45,371 bases of DNA from Lachnospiraceae bacterium (GCA_030524635.1 JAUNGG010000032.1:1-45371), one strand, 5' to 3'. Counted from the first letter of the stretch, positions 1-8,884 are shown. The notes: a model not told the origin generated them from the sequence alone. Made by a program: numbers and translations.

Positions 1-11
1 GAACGGTACTA

Positions 12-32
12 GGGTTCTAAAAGACAGAACCC
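12..32. repeat. Small perfect hairpin at the left edge
   Basis: A 7-bp perfect inverted repeat (GGGTTCT at 12-18, AGAACCC at 26-32) surrounds a 7-base loop. It directly abuts the 25-bp inverted-repeat arm that starts at 33. It lies in a gene-free zone and has no T-run on either side, so it does not look like a terminator. It may be the end structure of the repeat element that follows. Confidence 0.5.
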
Positions 33-282
33 AAGGACCGCCGTTTTTAATGGTTCCTGGGGACCATAGCGGCACGACGGCTAGATATCATCCTTTGCGG
101 AGTATTTAGTTTTTGACGAATTCAGTATACATCCAAAAAGGGTTGATGTCTTTATATTTTGTACAATATTCAGATTTGCCCATTTATAGCATATAAAATG
201 TATAATATCCATTTTCACTTTCCAGTTTCAAGCATCCAGCCGGGCATTGTTCCCACGGGAACCATTAAAAACGGCGGTCCTT
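33..282. repeat. 250-bp segment bounded by perfect 25-bp inverted repeats
   Basis: The 25 bases at 33-57 recur exactly as reverse complement at 258-282 (AAGGACCGCC...ATGGTTCC against GGAACCAT...GGCGGTCCTT). Imperfect pairing continues inward for about ten more bases. The interior, about 95-230, is AT-rich and holds no credible coding frame. The structure resembles a non-autonomous, MITE-like mobile element or a pair of insertion scars. No target-site duplication can be fixed, because the left flank runs off the window. Confidence 0.6.
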
Positions 283-530
283 AGGCGGGGTCTTTCACGC
301 GCCCTAGTGTGCTGGCACGTTCATTTTCGAACTAAGGACGCAGAATGAATTTTCAGTCTGCAAGGCGGAGAAGGGAGGCGTAGCGGTGGCTACGCTGACT
401 GACGACAACGCCGCAGATGGAAATTCAGACAAGTCATTAGTCGAAATGTGAACGTGTCAGTACACTAGTACCGCTCCGTTTTTACCTGAGCGAGAGCGTG
501 TTTCCGTGGGAATGATGCCCGGATGGATGC
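232..530. repeat. Second, overlapping imperfect inverted repeat enclosing the 304-468 hairpin element
   Basis: Positions 232-275 (GCATCCAGCCGGGCAT ... AAAAACGG) match the reverse complement of 476-530 with a few substitutions and about 11 extra bases in the right arm. The left arm overlaps the right arm of the 33-282 repeat, so three related arms (33-57, 232-282, 476-530) lie within 530 bp. The 165-bp hairpin at 304-468 sits between the last two arms, as if it had inserted into an older palindromic element. Confidence 0.55.
304..468. repeat. 165-bp MITE-like long imperfect hairpin
   Basis: The ends are 20-bp inverted repeats with two mismatches (CTAGTGTGCTGGCACGTTCA at 304-323 against the reverse complement of 449-468). 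Pairing continues inward through several paired blocks (GAATTTTCAGTCTGC against GCAGATGGAAATTC, and GGCG against CGCC). It ends in a GCGTAGC/GCTACGC hairpin near 380-397. Almost the whole element could fold into one rod. There is no coding frame. This shape fits a miniature inverted-repeat element or a structured-RNA repeat; I believe similar elements occur in Lachnospiraceae intergenic regions, but that is recollection, not a search. Confidence 0.6.
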
Positions 531-586
531 GCACCCGGAAGCCAAGTTGATTCAATAAGAAAAAGCCCTTCCTAAAGTATACCACA

Positions 587-612
587 AAAAAACACGCTTG
601 CGCGTGTTTTTT
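587..612. terminator. Bidirectional rho-independent terminator after the HPr-like gene
   Basis: An 11-bp perfect stem (AAAAAACACGC at 587-597, GCGTGTTTTTT at 602-612) with a 4-base loop has A and T runs built into both arms, so it can work in either direction. On the minus strand it lies 26 bases past the stop codon of the HPr-like gene and would end the long 8884-638 transcript. Confidence 0.85.
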
Positions 613-637
613 ACAAATCCGGTCCAGGACCAGTTCA

Positions 638-892
638 TTAATTGCTCTTTAAATATTTTTCAATATCAGAAATCGCCTGCTGCTCATCATTTCCGTCAGC
701 GGTAATGATCAGTTCCTCTCCGGCAGCCAATCCTAATGTCATCATTCCCATAATACTCTTCGCGTTCACCCGTTTCGAATCGCATTCTACATAAATTTTA
801 CTTTCATACTGGCTTGCCACCTGTACAAGCATTGCGATCGGTCTCGCTTCCAAACCGGATGAGAGTTCAACGGTAACGGTCTTTCTAATCAT
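638..892 (-). CDS. Crh-like HPr family protein with Glu in place of active-site His15
   Basis: This 84-residue protein has the HPr fold sequence. HPr accepts phosphate from enzyme I on His15 and is phosphorylated by HPr kinase on Ser46. Here the His15 motif reads GLEARP, with Glu15 encoded by GAA (bases 848-850), while the Ser46 region NAKSIMG is intact. The protein therefore cannot carry PTS phosphate on His15 but should remain a substrate for HprK, whose gene is in the same run. Bacillus subtilis Crh has Gln15 and also follows whiA, so a Crh-type role as CcpA corepressor is the best inference. The gene overlaps the end of whiA by 8 bases and is followed by a strong terminator. A diverged HPr with another partner is the alternative. 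Confidence 0.88.
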   Translation of the reverse strand: MIRKTVTVELSSGLEARPIAMLVQVASQYESKIYVECDSKRVNAKSIMGMMTLGLAAGEELIITADGNDEQQAISDIEKYLKSN

Positions 893-1898
893 AATATTCC
901 TCCTCTTTTCCGGACGGCCCCACTTCCGTCTTCGTAACCAATCCTGCGGCGTTCTTTTCCCGCAGGGATTCTGCTATGGCACTCAGCTTCCTGAGCCGGT
1001 GATTCACACCAGATTTCCCTACCGGCGGGTCCAGTGCCTCTCCCAGTTCCTTCAAGCTTGCCTCCGGCCTGCTGAGCCGTACTCTGGCCATTTCCTCCAG
1101 ATTTTCCGGCAGCTTGGAAAGTCCTATGGTATCGCGGATATATACAATATCATTTAACTGTTTCACCGCGGCGGATACAGTTTTGTTAATGTTGGCAGTC
1201 TCGCAGTTCACCTGACGGTTTACCTGGCCCCGCATCTCTTTGATGATCCGGATATTTTCCAGATCCATCAGCGATACAGGCGCCTCCATCACATTTAAAA
1301 TGTCTACGATCTGGCTGCCTTCTTTCATATAAACCACAAAATATTTCTTCCGGACTATGATCCTGGCATCCAATCCAAATGTTTTGATGATCTCCTGAAG
1401 CTGGCGAGCCTTCTCCTCCGATGCACAGGTGATCTCAAAATGATAGGATTTCTCCGGGTCGCTGATGGAACCGGATGCAAGGAAGGCGCCGCGGATAAAG
1501 GCCCGTCGGCAGCATGCCTGCTTCACTACCACATTTTTCATGGGCGACAGGTTCTCTCCGATTTCCCCATCCTCTCCGATCAGCTTCGCCGCCATCAGAA
1601 TGCGGACTGCATCCTCATGTCTTCCCACAACAACGGAATAGGTCCTGCTTTTCTTTAAGTATGAGTTCCTCCGAATTGAAACGTCCGCTACTATATTAAA
1701 TGTTTTTCGCAATAATGTAAAGTACTTTCTTGCAACTGCCACACTTTCTGTGTGGATTTTTATGGAAAAACGATCATCTGCCGAGATGGAAACCCGTCCG
1801 CAGAGGCTGATGATCGCGGCAGTTTCTGCAATCTGACAATGTCTTGCAGCAGGCATCTGCCTTGACAATTCATCCTTTACCTTAGACGCATATGACAC
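885..1898 (-). CDS. whiA: WhiA family DNA-binding protein
   Basis: WhiA combines an N-terminal LAGLIDADG-homing-endonuclease-like domain without nuclease activity and a C-terminal helix-turn-helix. In Firmicutes it affects cell division and envelope homeostasis. The frame stays open upstream to 1973. The GTG at 1898 gives an N-terminus (MSYASKVKDELSRQ) that matches the usual WhiA start and has AAAGGG about ten bases upstream. It also avoids overlap with rapZ, so I prefer it; the product is then 337 residues. The HTH region near the C-terminus contains LKELGEAL and VGKSGVNHRLRKL. The gene lies between rapZ and the crh-like gene, as in Bacillus, but the yvcK/glmR gene usually found between rapZ and whiA is missing. 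Confidence 0.92.
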   Translation of the reverse strand: MSYASKVKDELSRQMPAARHCQIAETAAIISLCGRVSISADDRFSIKIHTESVAVARKYFTLLRKTFNIVADVSIRRNSYLKKSRTYSVVVGRHEDAVRILMAAKLIGEDGEIGENLSPMKNVVVKQACCRRAFIRGAFLASGSISDPEKSYHFEITCASEEKARQLQEIIKTFGLDARIIVRKKYFVVYMKEGSQIVDILNVMEAPVSLMDLENIRIIKEMRGQVNRQVNCETANINKTVSAAVKQLNDIVYIRDTIGLSKLPENLEEMARVRLSRPEASLKELGEALDPPVGKSGVNHRLRKLSAIAESLREKNAAGLVTKTEVGPSGKEEEYYD

Positions 1899-1947
1899 AG
1901 CTACCGTCCCTTTCTTCTCCCGCGCAGCGGTTTTCCTTCCCTTACAG

Positions 1948-2814
1948 TTACTTTCCGTCATTGTCAATATCACGGTGATAAAGCTTCACCCCGTATTCGG
2001 AATGAGTGGCCAGCCGGTCATAAAGCGCTCTGGCGATGGTGACGGAACGATGCTTGCCTCCGGTACAGCCAACGCCGATGACCAGCTGATTCTTCCCTTC
2101 CAGGATATAGTTGGGAATTAAAAATTCCAGCATATCAAACAGCTTATCTAAAAACTGATCTGCTGTGCCGCCCTGCTTTACATAGTCCTGGATCTCCTTC
2201 TCCTCCCCGGTTTTTGCCCGCAGCTCCTCCACATAGTAGGGATTGGGCAGGAAACGGACATCAAATACCAGATCGGCATCGGAAGGGATCCCGTACTTAA
2301 AACCGAAGGACAAAACGGTTATGTACAGATTCTTATATTCCTGATCATCTACAAAAATCTTTTCCAGCTCCTGGCGCAGTTCCCGGGTCAGCAGATGGCT
2401 GGTATCAATAATGTAATCTGCCCACTGCTTTAAAAAGGCAAGCTTCTCCCGCTCTGCCTCGATTCCCTTCTCGATCCGCCCGGCTCCGGCCAGAGGATGC
2501 ATCCGCCTGGTTTCCTTATAGCGCTTGATCAGGACGGCATCGCTGGCATCCAGGAATAACACCTGATAGGAAAAGCTGCTCTGGCTCCAATCCTCCAGTA
2601 CGTCTTTCAGCTGGGGCAGATCTTCGCCGCTGCGGATATCCACTCCCAGGGCCACCTTCTGAATATTGCCCGTGCTTTTTAAGCTTAATTCTGTAAATTT
2701 ATCCACCAGAGGAATGGGAAGGTTATCCACACAGTAGTATCCCATATCCTCCAGCATCTTTAAGGCCTGTGTCTTTCCCGCGCCTGACATGCCTGTTACG
2801 ATCACCAGCTTCAT
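1948..2814 (-). CDS. rapZ: RapZ/YvcJ P-loop nucleotide-binding protein
   Basis: This 288-residue protein starts with the family Walker A motif GMSGAGKT (residues 8-15) and has a Walker B-like LFLDAS near residue 90. The conserved C-terminal GVGCTGGKHRSV lies around residue 250. Members bind and hydrolyse ATP/GTP. In Escherichia coli RapZ controls glucosamine-6-phosphate synthase through small RNAs, while in Bacillus YvcJ affects competence. An RNA role in this organism is not shown by the sequence. The start has GGAGGAGAGG just upstream. The gene is followed after 49 bases by the preferred whiA start, so co-transcription is expected. Confidence 0.95.
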   Translation of the reverse strand: MKLVIVTGMSGAGKTQALKMLEDMGYYCVDNLPIPLVDKFTELSLKSTGNIQKVALGVDIRSGEDLPQLKDVLEDWSQSSFSYQVLFLDASDAVLIKRYKETRRMHPLAGAGRIEKGIEAEREKLAFLKQWADYIIDTSHLLTRELRQELEKIFVDDQEYKNLYITVLSFGFKYGIPSDADLVFDVRFLPNPYYVEELRAKTGEEKEIQDYVKQGGTADQFLDKLFDMLEFLIPNYILEGKNQLVIGVGCTGGKHRSVTIARALYDRLATHSEYGVKLYHRDIDNDGK

Positions 2815-2922
2815 GTTCCTCTCCTCCGGTCTTCTCTTTTGCTGCTGATTTCAATACAGCTTCAGTCAATGCCGCCTCAGCTTGAAACAATTTCTGAACG
2901 CCCTGACCATCCTATGTCTGCC

Positions 2923-3840
2923 TTATTCAAATCTTCCCAGGGTCTTCACTTCCATCTCCAGCTCCACGCCGAACTGTTCCTTCACCGTTTCCGACACCTG
3001 GCGGCAAAGCTCCATCACATCGGATGCCGCAGCGCCGCCCCGGTTGATGACGAAGCCGCTGTGCTTTTCTGATACCTGGGCACCGCCTACCTGGAAGCCT
3101 TTCAGGCCTGCATCCTGGATCAGCTTTCCTGCAAAGTACCCTTGCGGTCTTTTGAAGGTGCTTCCTGCACTAGGATATTCCAGAGGCTGCTTGCTCCTTC
3201 TGGCGGCGGCAAGCTCTTCCATCCTGGCAAGAATCGCCTCCCGGCTGCCAGGCTGCAGGTCAAACTGTGCCCCCAGCACCACATAGCCTCGTTTCAGGAT
3301 ACAGCTGGTGCGGTATCCCAGCTCCAGCTCCTGTGCCGGGATATCCGCTTCTTTGCCATCCTCTGTCAGCACCCGGACGAAAGACAGCACATCCTTCATC
3401 TCAGCGCCGTAGGCGCCTGCATTCATCACGGCAGCTCCGCCTAAAGTTCCCGGAATCCCTGCTGCAAACTCCAGCCCGGTAAGCTCCGCCTCCGCTGCCC
3501 TTCTGGCAATCTGAGAAAGCAGTGCTCCTGCTCCTGCGTATACCTGACTGCCCTGGACGCGAATCTGATCAAAGCCCTTTCCGATCTGGATCACCACACC
3601 GTCAAAGCCGCCGTCGCTGACCAGCAGGTTGCTTCCATTTCCCAGGATAAACCAGGCGCAGCCGGCTTCCCTGCATACCGCAAGCACAGCAGCAAGCTCT
3701 CTGCTGTTCCCCGGCGATACGAAAAATCTGGCAGGCCCTCCGATCCGAAAGGTGGTATGATTCTTCATCAGCTCTTCCTGCCTGACCTTATCCTTTGTCT
3801 GAACTGCACTGCAGAGTGCCTCATATAATTGCCTGCTCAT
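2923..3840 (-). CDS. murB: UDP-N-acetylmuramate dehydrogenase
   Basis: MurB reduces UDP-GlcNAc-enolpyruvate to UDP-MurNAc with FAD and NADPH, the second committed step of peptidoglycan synthesis. FAD-binding signatures are visible: TTFRIGGPA near the N-terminus, LGNGSNLLV, and GIPGTLGGAAVMNAGAYG. The C-terminal part has the catalytic-region motif YPSAGSTFKRP and the family EKHSGFVIN block. The frame begins at 3861, but the ATG at 3840 has a strong GGGAAAGGGAAG ribosome site and gives 305 residues, the normal size. hprK lies upstream and rapZ downstream. Confidence 0.95.
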   Translation of the reverse strand: MSRQLYEALCSAVQTKDKVRQEELMKNHTTFRIGGPARFFVSPGNSRELAAVLAVCREAGCAWFILGNGSNLLVSDGGFDGVVIQIGKGFDQIRVQGSQVYAGAGALLSQIARRAAEAELTGLEFAAGIPGTLGGAAVMNAGAYGAEMKDVLSFVRVLTEDGKEADIPAQELELGYRTSCILKRGYVVLGAQFDLQPGSREAILARMEELAAARRSKQPLEYPSAGSTFKRPQGYFAGKLIQDAGLKGFQVGGAQVSEKHSGFVINRGGAAASDVMELCRQVSETVKEQFGVELEMEVKTLGRFE

Positions 3841-3880
3841 TGCTTCCCTTTCCCAAATCAAAAAATAGTATCTGGATCTC

Positions 3881-4810
3881 TTAGTCTGACCGCTTATTTA
3901 AGTTTGCCTGTACACGGTTATACAGCTCCTGAGCCGCATTGTAGCCCATCTTCTTCTGGCGGTAGTTAACTGCTGCAGACTCTACGATGATCGCCAGATT
4001 CCGTCCTGGACGGATGGGAATGGAGTGGCATACCACCTGATTGCCTAAAAATTCTGTGTACTGGTCCTCCAGACCAAGGCGGTCGTACTCCCGGTCCTTA
4101 TCCCAGTCCTCCAGCTTGATCACCATGTCGATCTGCTGGGTATTCTTCACACTCTCAACACCGTAAAGAGTCTTTACATCGATGATGCCGATGCCTCGAA
4201 GCTCAATAAAATGCTTTGTGATATCCGGTGAACTGCCGATCAGGGTTTCATCGCTGACCTTGCGGATCTCCACCACATCGTCAGTTACCAGACGGTGGCC
4301 GCGCTTGATCAGCTCCAGAGCAGCCTCACTCTTGCCGATGCCGCTCTCGCCCATGATCAGGACACCTTCGCCAAATACATCCACCAGCACGCCGTGAATG
4401 CTGATACATGGAGCAAGCTGTACCTTCAGCCAGCGGATGGACTCTGCCATAAAGTCTGATGTGCTCTGTTCGGAAACCAGCACCGGCACATCATAATAAT
4501 TGGCCAGCGTCAGGATATCCTCGTCCGGATCCATTCCCCGGCAGTATACCAGACATGGGATCTTGCTGGAAAGAAGACGCTCATAGACCTCCATCTTCCG
4601 CTCCTGGGTCAATGTGGAAACATAAGCCCGCTCCACAGTTCCTACGATCTGGATCCTCTCATGATCAAAATGATCAAAAAATCCTGCCAGCTGCAGTGCC
4701 GGACGGTTTACCTCCGGATGCGTCAGAACGGTCTTCTCCGTATCCAGCTCCGGAGTTGCATTTCTTAATTTCATCTTTGTTATCAAACTTGAAACTGTTA
4801 CCCCATGCAT
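3881..4810 (-). CDS. hprK: HPr(Ser) kinase/phosphorylase
   Basis: HprK phosphorylates Ser46 of HPr and Crh when glycolytic intermediates are high and removes it when phosphate dominates, setting carbon catabolite repression. The product is 309 residues, the standard size. Visible landmarks are the catalytic-region SIHG (His140), Walker A GESGIGKS (154-161), VTDD at about 176-179 and the family signature RGIGIIDVKTLYG (205-217). The start is preceded by AAGGAGAAAAG. Its substrate paralogue (the Glu15 Crh-like gene) is four genes downstream in the same run. Confidence 0.97.
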   Translation of the reverse strand: MHGVTVSSLITKMKLRNATPELDTEKTVLTHPEVNRPALQLAGFFDHFDHERIQIVGTVERAYVSTLTQERKMEVYERLLSSKIPCLVYCRGMDPDEDILTLANYYDVPVLVSEQSTSDFMAESIRWLKVQLAPCISIHGVLVDVFGEGVLIMGESGIGKSEAALELIKRGHRLVTDDVVEIRKVSDETLIGSSPDITKHFIELRGIGIIDVKTLYGVESVKNTQQIDMVIKLEDWDKDREYDRLGLEDQYTEFLGNQVVCHSIPIRPGRNLAIIVESAAVNYRQKKMGYNAAQELYNRVQANLNKRSD

Positions 4811-4892
4811 GTTCTTCTTTTCTCCTTAATCTCATTTTCTGTTATTCCCAGCGGCTGTCCTCAGAAGAAAAGGATCCTCCGCCATTATTGTT

Positions 4893-4921
4893 ATAGTAAC
4901 ACAACTTAACCAGATTGTCAT
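4893..4921 (-). promoter_or_regulatory. Possible internal sigma-A promoter for hprK
   Basis: On the minus strand ATGACA (4921-4916) lies 17 bases before TACTAT (4898-4893), about 85 bases upstream of hprK. The -35 matches 5 of 6 consensus bases and the -10 matches 4 of 6. The 107-base gap between uvrC and hprK is among the longest inside this run, which makes a secondary promoter reasonable, but the match is modest. Confidence 0.35.
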
Positions 4922-6849
4922 TCCTTTTTCCCGTGAAAGAAATCATAGACCTGCCGCGCTGCCAGGCGATTCATCTGCGGTGTGCGCTCCAGCTCCTCCA
5001 CCGTAGCCTCCCGGATCGCCTCCTGACTCTTAAACTGCTTCATCAAAGCCTTCCTTCTGGCCGGTCCGATGCCTGGTATCTCATCCAGCACAGAATGCAC
5101 CTGCGCCTTGCTGCGCAGACTTCTGTGATATTCGATGGCGAACCGGTGCGCCTCATCCTGGATCCGGGTGATCAGCCGGAAGCCCTCCGAATGCTTGTCA
5201 ATAGGGATCTCCACATTGTGAAAATAAAGTCCTCTGGTTCTGTGGTTGTCATCTTTCACCATGCCGCAGACCGGGATCGTAAGCCCCAGCTTCTCCAGCA
5301 CATCCAGGGCAATGTTCACCTGGCCACGGCCGCCGTCCATCATGATCAAGTCCGGAAAACGGGTAAAGCTTCCAATGGACACATCCACGCCTTTCTCCTT
5401 CAGCTTTTCTTCTTCCTCCAGGCCGTGGGCAAACCGTCTGGTCAATACCTCCTCCATAGAGGCATAATCATTTGGCCCCTGCACCGACTTGATCCGGAAT
5501 TTCCGGTAATCGCTGCGCTTCGGCTTCCCATCCTCATAGACGATCATGGAGCCTACCGATTCAAAGCCGCTGATATTGGAGATATCAAAGGCTTCAATGC
5601 GGCGGATGCCCCTTATATTCAGCCATTCTCCCACCTGGTTCATGGCGCCGATGGTGCGCAGCTCCTCCCGCTTGATCTTCTCCTTATCCTGGTCCAGGAC
5701 CATTCTTGCATTCTTGGCTGCCAGCTCCACCAGCCGCTCCTTCTCGCCCTTCTTCGGGCTGATGATGCGGACCTTCTGCCCCCGCTTGGCTGTCAGCCAC
5801 TGGCCGATCACCTCATCCTCCTCCAGAGGATACTGGACGAAAAGTTCCCTGGGAACAAAGGGCGTTCCCGCATAAAACTGCTTGACAAAGCTGGTAAGGA
5901 TCTGGCTCTCATTTTCTGCCACTGCTGTGTTGATATGAAAATGATCTCTTCCGATCAGCCGTCCCTCCCGGACAAAGAATACCTGGACCACCGCATCCTG
6001 ATTCTCCTTTGCCATGGCAATGATATCCCGGTCCTCCAGACCGGAGCTGGTGATCTTTTGCTTCTGGGCAACCTGCTTTACGCTGGATAACAGCTCCCGG
6101 TATTCAATGGCCTTCTCAAAATCCATGGCATCGGAAGCTGCCATCATCTTATCCTCCAGCTCCTTCATCAGCCCGCTGTAATTCCCATTAAGAAAATCCA
6201 GTGCTTTCTGAAAGCTGCTCCAGTATTCCTCCCGGCTGATATAGCCCTGGCAGGGCGCTGCACACTGCTTGATGTGATAATTCAGGCAGGGCCGTTCCTT
6301 CCCAATATCCTTAGGCAATGCCCGGCTGCAGGTCCGGATCTGATACAGCTTGTGGATCAAATCAATGGTATCCTTCACCGCCCCTGCGCTGGTATAAGGG
6401 CCGAAATACTTGCTTTTATCCTTCTTCATCTCCCTGGAAAACAGGATGCGGGGAAAATCCTCATAGACGGTTGCCTTGATATAAGGATAGGTCTTATCGT
6501 CCTTCAGCATGGTGTTATATCTGGGACGGTGCTCCTTGATCAGGTTGCACTCCAGTACCAGCGCCTCCAGCTCCGAATCGGTGATGATATATTCAAACCG
6601 GGCGATCCGGGACACCATCTGTTCGATCTTTGCCGTCTTGTTCCGGCTGCTCTGGAAATACTGCCGCACCCGGTTTTTCAGGCTGACTGCCTTCCCCACA
6701 TAGATAATCTCATCCCTTGCATCGTGCATCAGATAGACCCCCGGCTTAGCCGGAAGCTTTTTTAACTCCGCCTCCACATCAAAGGCTCCCAGAGGAGATC
6801 GGCGTACATCTTTTATATGCTCTTTCTTCTTTTCCTCTTCCAGTTCCAC
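4918..6849 (-). CDS. uvrC: Excinuclease ABC subunit C
   Basis: UvrC makes the dual incisions in nucleotide excision repair once UvrAB has marked the lesion. The 643-residue product has the full architecture. An N-terminal GIY-YIG nuclease is seen in KPGVYLM and EIIYVGKA (about residues 35-55). A UVR domain that contacts UvrB lies near 205-240. The C-terminal RNase H-like nuclease contains [10 protein letters not shown] and the [10 protein letters not shown] stretch. A helix-hairpin-helix region, [13 protein letters not shown], lies near the end. The start is GTG with AGGAGCGG upstream. It lies 29 bases after the DUF1653 gene and is probably co-transcribed with it. Confidence 0.97.
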   Translation of the reverse strand: MELEEEKKKEHIKDVRRSPLGAFDVEAELKKLPAKPGVYLMHDARDEIIYVGKAVSLKNRVRQYFQSSRNKTAKIEQMVSRIARFEYIITDSELEALVLECNLIKEHRPRYNTMLKDDKTYPYIKATVYEDFPRILFSREMKKDKSKYFGPYTSAGAVKDTIDLIHKLYQIRTCSRALPKDIGKERPCLNYHIKQCAAPCQGYISREEYWSSFQKALDFLNGNYSGLMKELEDKMMAASDAMDFEKAIEYRELLSSVKQVAQKQKITSSGLEDRDIIAMAKENQDAVVQVFFVREGRLIGRDHFHINTAVAENESQILTSFVKQFYAGTPFVPRELFVQYPLEEDEVIGQWLTAKRGQKVRIISPKKGEKERLVELAAKNARMVLDQDKEKIKREELRTIGAMNQVGEWLNIRGIRRIEAFDISNISGFESVGSMIVYEDGKPKRSDYRKFRIKSVQGPNDYASMEEVLTRRFAHGLEEEEKLKEKGVDVSIGSFTRFPDLIMMDGGRGQVNIALDVLEKLGLTIPVCGMVKDDNHRTRGLYFHNVEIPIDKHSEGFRLITRIQDEAHRFAIEYHRSLRSKAQVHSVLDEIPGIGPARRKALMKQFKSQEAIREATVEELERTPQMNRLAARQVYDFFHGKKE

Positions 6850-6878
6850 CTTATCCGCTCCTCTCAGCTGTACCTGTC

Positions 6879-7379
6879 CTAACGCAGCCGGCTTCCGTCA
6901 TACCGCTTCCGCATTTCCAAATGCTTCATGATCTGACGAAGCTGGCTGTCCACATCTCCGGCCGACTGCTGGATATCCAGAACCAGATAAATGCTGTCCA
7001 GTTCCTTCTGTCCCACCTTTCCCCGCATCTGATTCAACGCCTCAAGCTGCTTATCGTAGCCTTCTGCATCCAGAAAACGTTCCAGCCAGGGGTTAATCTG
7101 AGGTGTTTCCTCCTCTGCCGCTGCATCCGATTCAAAGCTAACACGCTGAAAGCGATACTTCTGCTTCACATCCGGATATTTTTCATGGTCCACTTCACTG
7201 ATAAACATGCTGACCGGCCTTGCATAGACGCGATAGTCCCCGTAAAGGGCCTGATATACCACCAGCTGCTCTCCCGTCTCCGTATGCTCTGCAACTGCTG
7301 CGACCTGATATAATTTATTTTTAAAATGCCGGTAAAATTCCCCCGGCTTCGGGGTTCTGTCCTCTTTTTTCTGCTCCAT
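6879..7379 (-). CDS. DUF1653 domain protein
   Basis: This 166-residue protein carries the DUF1653 block in its first 75 residues ([14 protein letters not shown], then [16 protein letters not shown] and MFISEVD). In many bacteria the domain stands alone at this length. Here about 90 further residues follow, mostly charged and helical, with no recognised motif. No enzymatic function is established for the family. The start has GAGAAAGGACGAGG upstream. It lies 62 bases after the lipoprotein gene and 29 bases before uvrC. Confidence 0.85.
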   Translation of the reverse strand: MEQKKEDRTPKPGEFYRHFKNKLYQVAAVAEHTETGEQLVVYQALYGDYRVYARPVSMFISEVDHEKYPDVKQKYRFQRVSFESDAAAEEETPQINPWLERFLDAEGYDKQLEALNQMRGKVGQKELDSIYLVLDIQQSAGDVDSQLRQIMKHLEMRKRYDGSRLR

Positions 7380-7441
7380 ATCCTCGTCCTTTCTCTATAA
7401 GACTTCTCCGGCGCTGCGAAAGCCATCGCCTCTGCTGGTGT

Positions 7442-8884
7442 CTAGCTGTCCTTTTCTTCTGCTTCTTCCTGTTCTTCTTCCAGAACTTCCTCCGCCGGCA
7501 GCAGCCCGTCATAATGGTAATTCACGGCTGCACTCCACAGGATCCATTCCTCATAACCGGCATCATAGACTGCCTGGATCTGCTGCCGCACCTGCTCTGG
7601 GCCGTAGTGAATATAATGCTTCAGATAGCTGGCTGTAAAATCCTGAAGCCAGGGCCTTACGATGGCTGCCGCCTCGCCTCCTGTCCTTCCGGCTTCCTGC
7701 TCCTGCGGACCAGTCGCTCCGCTTCTTTCTTCCTCAGCCTCTGCCTCCAGCACCATCAGATCCTCCTTGGAAGCCGTCAGCGCCCCCAGGATCGTATCAT
7801 AAGGCTGGGTATCTGGATGGGGGATCCCAAAATTTCCATCTCCGTAATGAGACGGATAGATCATAGGACAGATGTAATCCAGGCGTCCTGCCATCTCCCG
7901 GTAATCCTGCCCCACTGCCGCTGCATCCACACCGCCGCCGATCACTGCGCCGAACACATCTGCCGAGACAAACAGCCCTTCCTCTGACAACTGCTCATAG
8001 GCATACTCAGTAAATTCCAGAATGATCTCCTGTCTGGACCTTCCCTCCGTGTCTGCCTCATCAAACACGACTTTGTTCATTCCCTTTTCTGTGCAGAACC
8101 GGATATAGTCAAACTGGATCTCATCAAAGCCTGCCTCTCCGGCTTTTTTGGCAATCTGGATCAAATAGTCCCACACCTCTTTTTTGTAGGGATTCACCCA
8201 TGCAAGCTGATTCCGGTCCCGAAAAACACTTCCATCTGCCAGCTTACAGCACCATTCCGGCTTTGCATCTGCAAGGTAGGGATCCCGGAATGCCGGAATT
8301 CTGGCAATCATATAGATATCATGCTCCTTCAGCTTCGCCGAGAGCTTTGGCATATCTGGAATGTAATTCACACAGGCACCGATCTCCTGCACAGCAGGCG
8401 CATCCATCTCAAAGGTGATCCTGCCGTTATCATCCTTCACATCGATCACAACAGCATTCAGCTCTGTCTCATCGATCCGGCGGATGATCTCATCCATCAT
8501 AGCTTCTGTACCGGCTGTATAGGCTGACACATAGATTCCTTTCACCTTAACCGGCGTCCGCTCCGGTACCGTCCGGATCATGATCGCCTCGTCTTCCTCT
8601 CCGGCAGATCCGCTGCTTTTCCCTAATAAGTCCTCCTGGCTGCCGTCTCCTGCTGCCATCCCTTCCAGATCCGCCTCTGCCCCTGCCAGATCATCCGTTT
8701 TTTCATAAGCAGCCCCGGCTGCACCATCTTCCCCGTCGGTTCGTTCCAGCCCGGAATCTTCCTTCCCATCACCAGCTTCCATCATCTGGTCAGACTCTGG
8801 AATCGGCTCATACCGCTGGCAGCCGCCGGCTGCCAGCAAAACCGCCATAAAAACGGCAGCCCTCCTAACAATTTTCTTCTTCAT
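7442..8884 (-). CDS. Lipoprotein with putative glycoside hydrolase (DUF4015) domain
   Basis: The frame opens at 8953, but the ATG at 8884 follows GGGAGCAGGGGA and begins a clean lipoprotein signal. That signal has MKKK, a hydrophobic stretch, and the lipobox LAAGGC with Cys22, giving 480 residues. About 110 acidic, low-complexity residues follow. The GH-like domain then begins with VKGIYVSAYTAG and continues through VVIDVKDDNGRITFE and DEIQFDYIRF, the hallmarks of the DUF4015 TIM-barrel family related to GH13-type enzymes. It is presumably anchored on the outer face of the membrane. Substrate is unknown. A second low-complexity acidic insert lies near the C-terminus. It is the first gene of the long minus-strand run. 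Confidence 0.85.
   Translation of the reverse strand: MKKKIVRRAAVFMAVLLAAGGCQRYEPIPESDQMMEAGDGKEDSGLERTDGEDGAAGAAYEKTDDLAGAEADLEGMAAGDGSQEDLLGKSSGSAGEEDEAIMIRTVPERTPVKVKGIYVSAYTAGTEAMMDEIIRRIDETELNAVVIDVKDDNGRITFEMDAPAVQEIGACVNYIPDMPKLSAKLKEHDIYMIARIPAFRDPYLADAKPEWCCKLADGSVFRDRNQLAWVNPYKKEVWDYLIQIAKKAGEAGFDEIQFDYIRFCTEKGMNKVVFDEADTEGRSRQEIILEFTEYAYEQLSEEGLFVSADVFGAVIGGGVDAAAVGQDYREMAGRLDYICPMIYPSHYGDGNFGIPHPDTQPYDTILGALTASKEDLMVLEAEAEEERSGATGPQEQEAGRTGGEAAAIVRPWLQDFTASYLKHYIHYGPEQVRQQIQAVYDAGYEEWILWSAAVNYHYDGLLPAEEVLEEEQEEAEEKDS

Noticed and set aside
100..230. AT-rich stretch with TATAAT-like hexamers upstream of the repeat arm
   Set aside because: No promoter has a proper -35 at 16-18 bases, and no downstream gene is present on either strand.
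1899..1973. Longer N-terminus for WhiA starting at 1973 or 1961
   Set aside because: It would overlap rapZ and adds a basic segment absent from the family; the GTG at 1898 has a better ribosome site.
4915..6090. 391-residue plus-strand open frame opposite uvrC
   Set aside because: It is the shadow of a highly conserved uvrC gene; its composition (many Leu/His/Gln) is typical of antisense frames and it has no motif.
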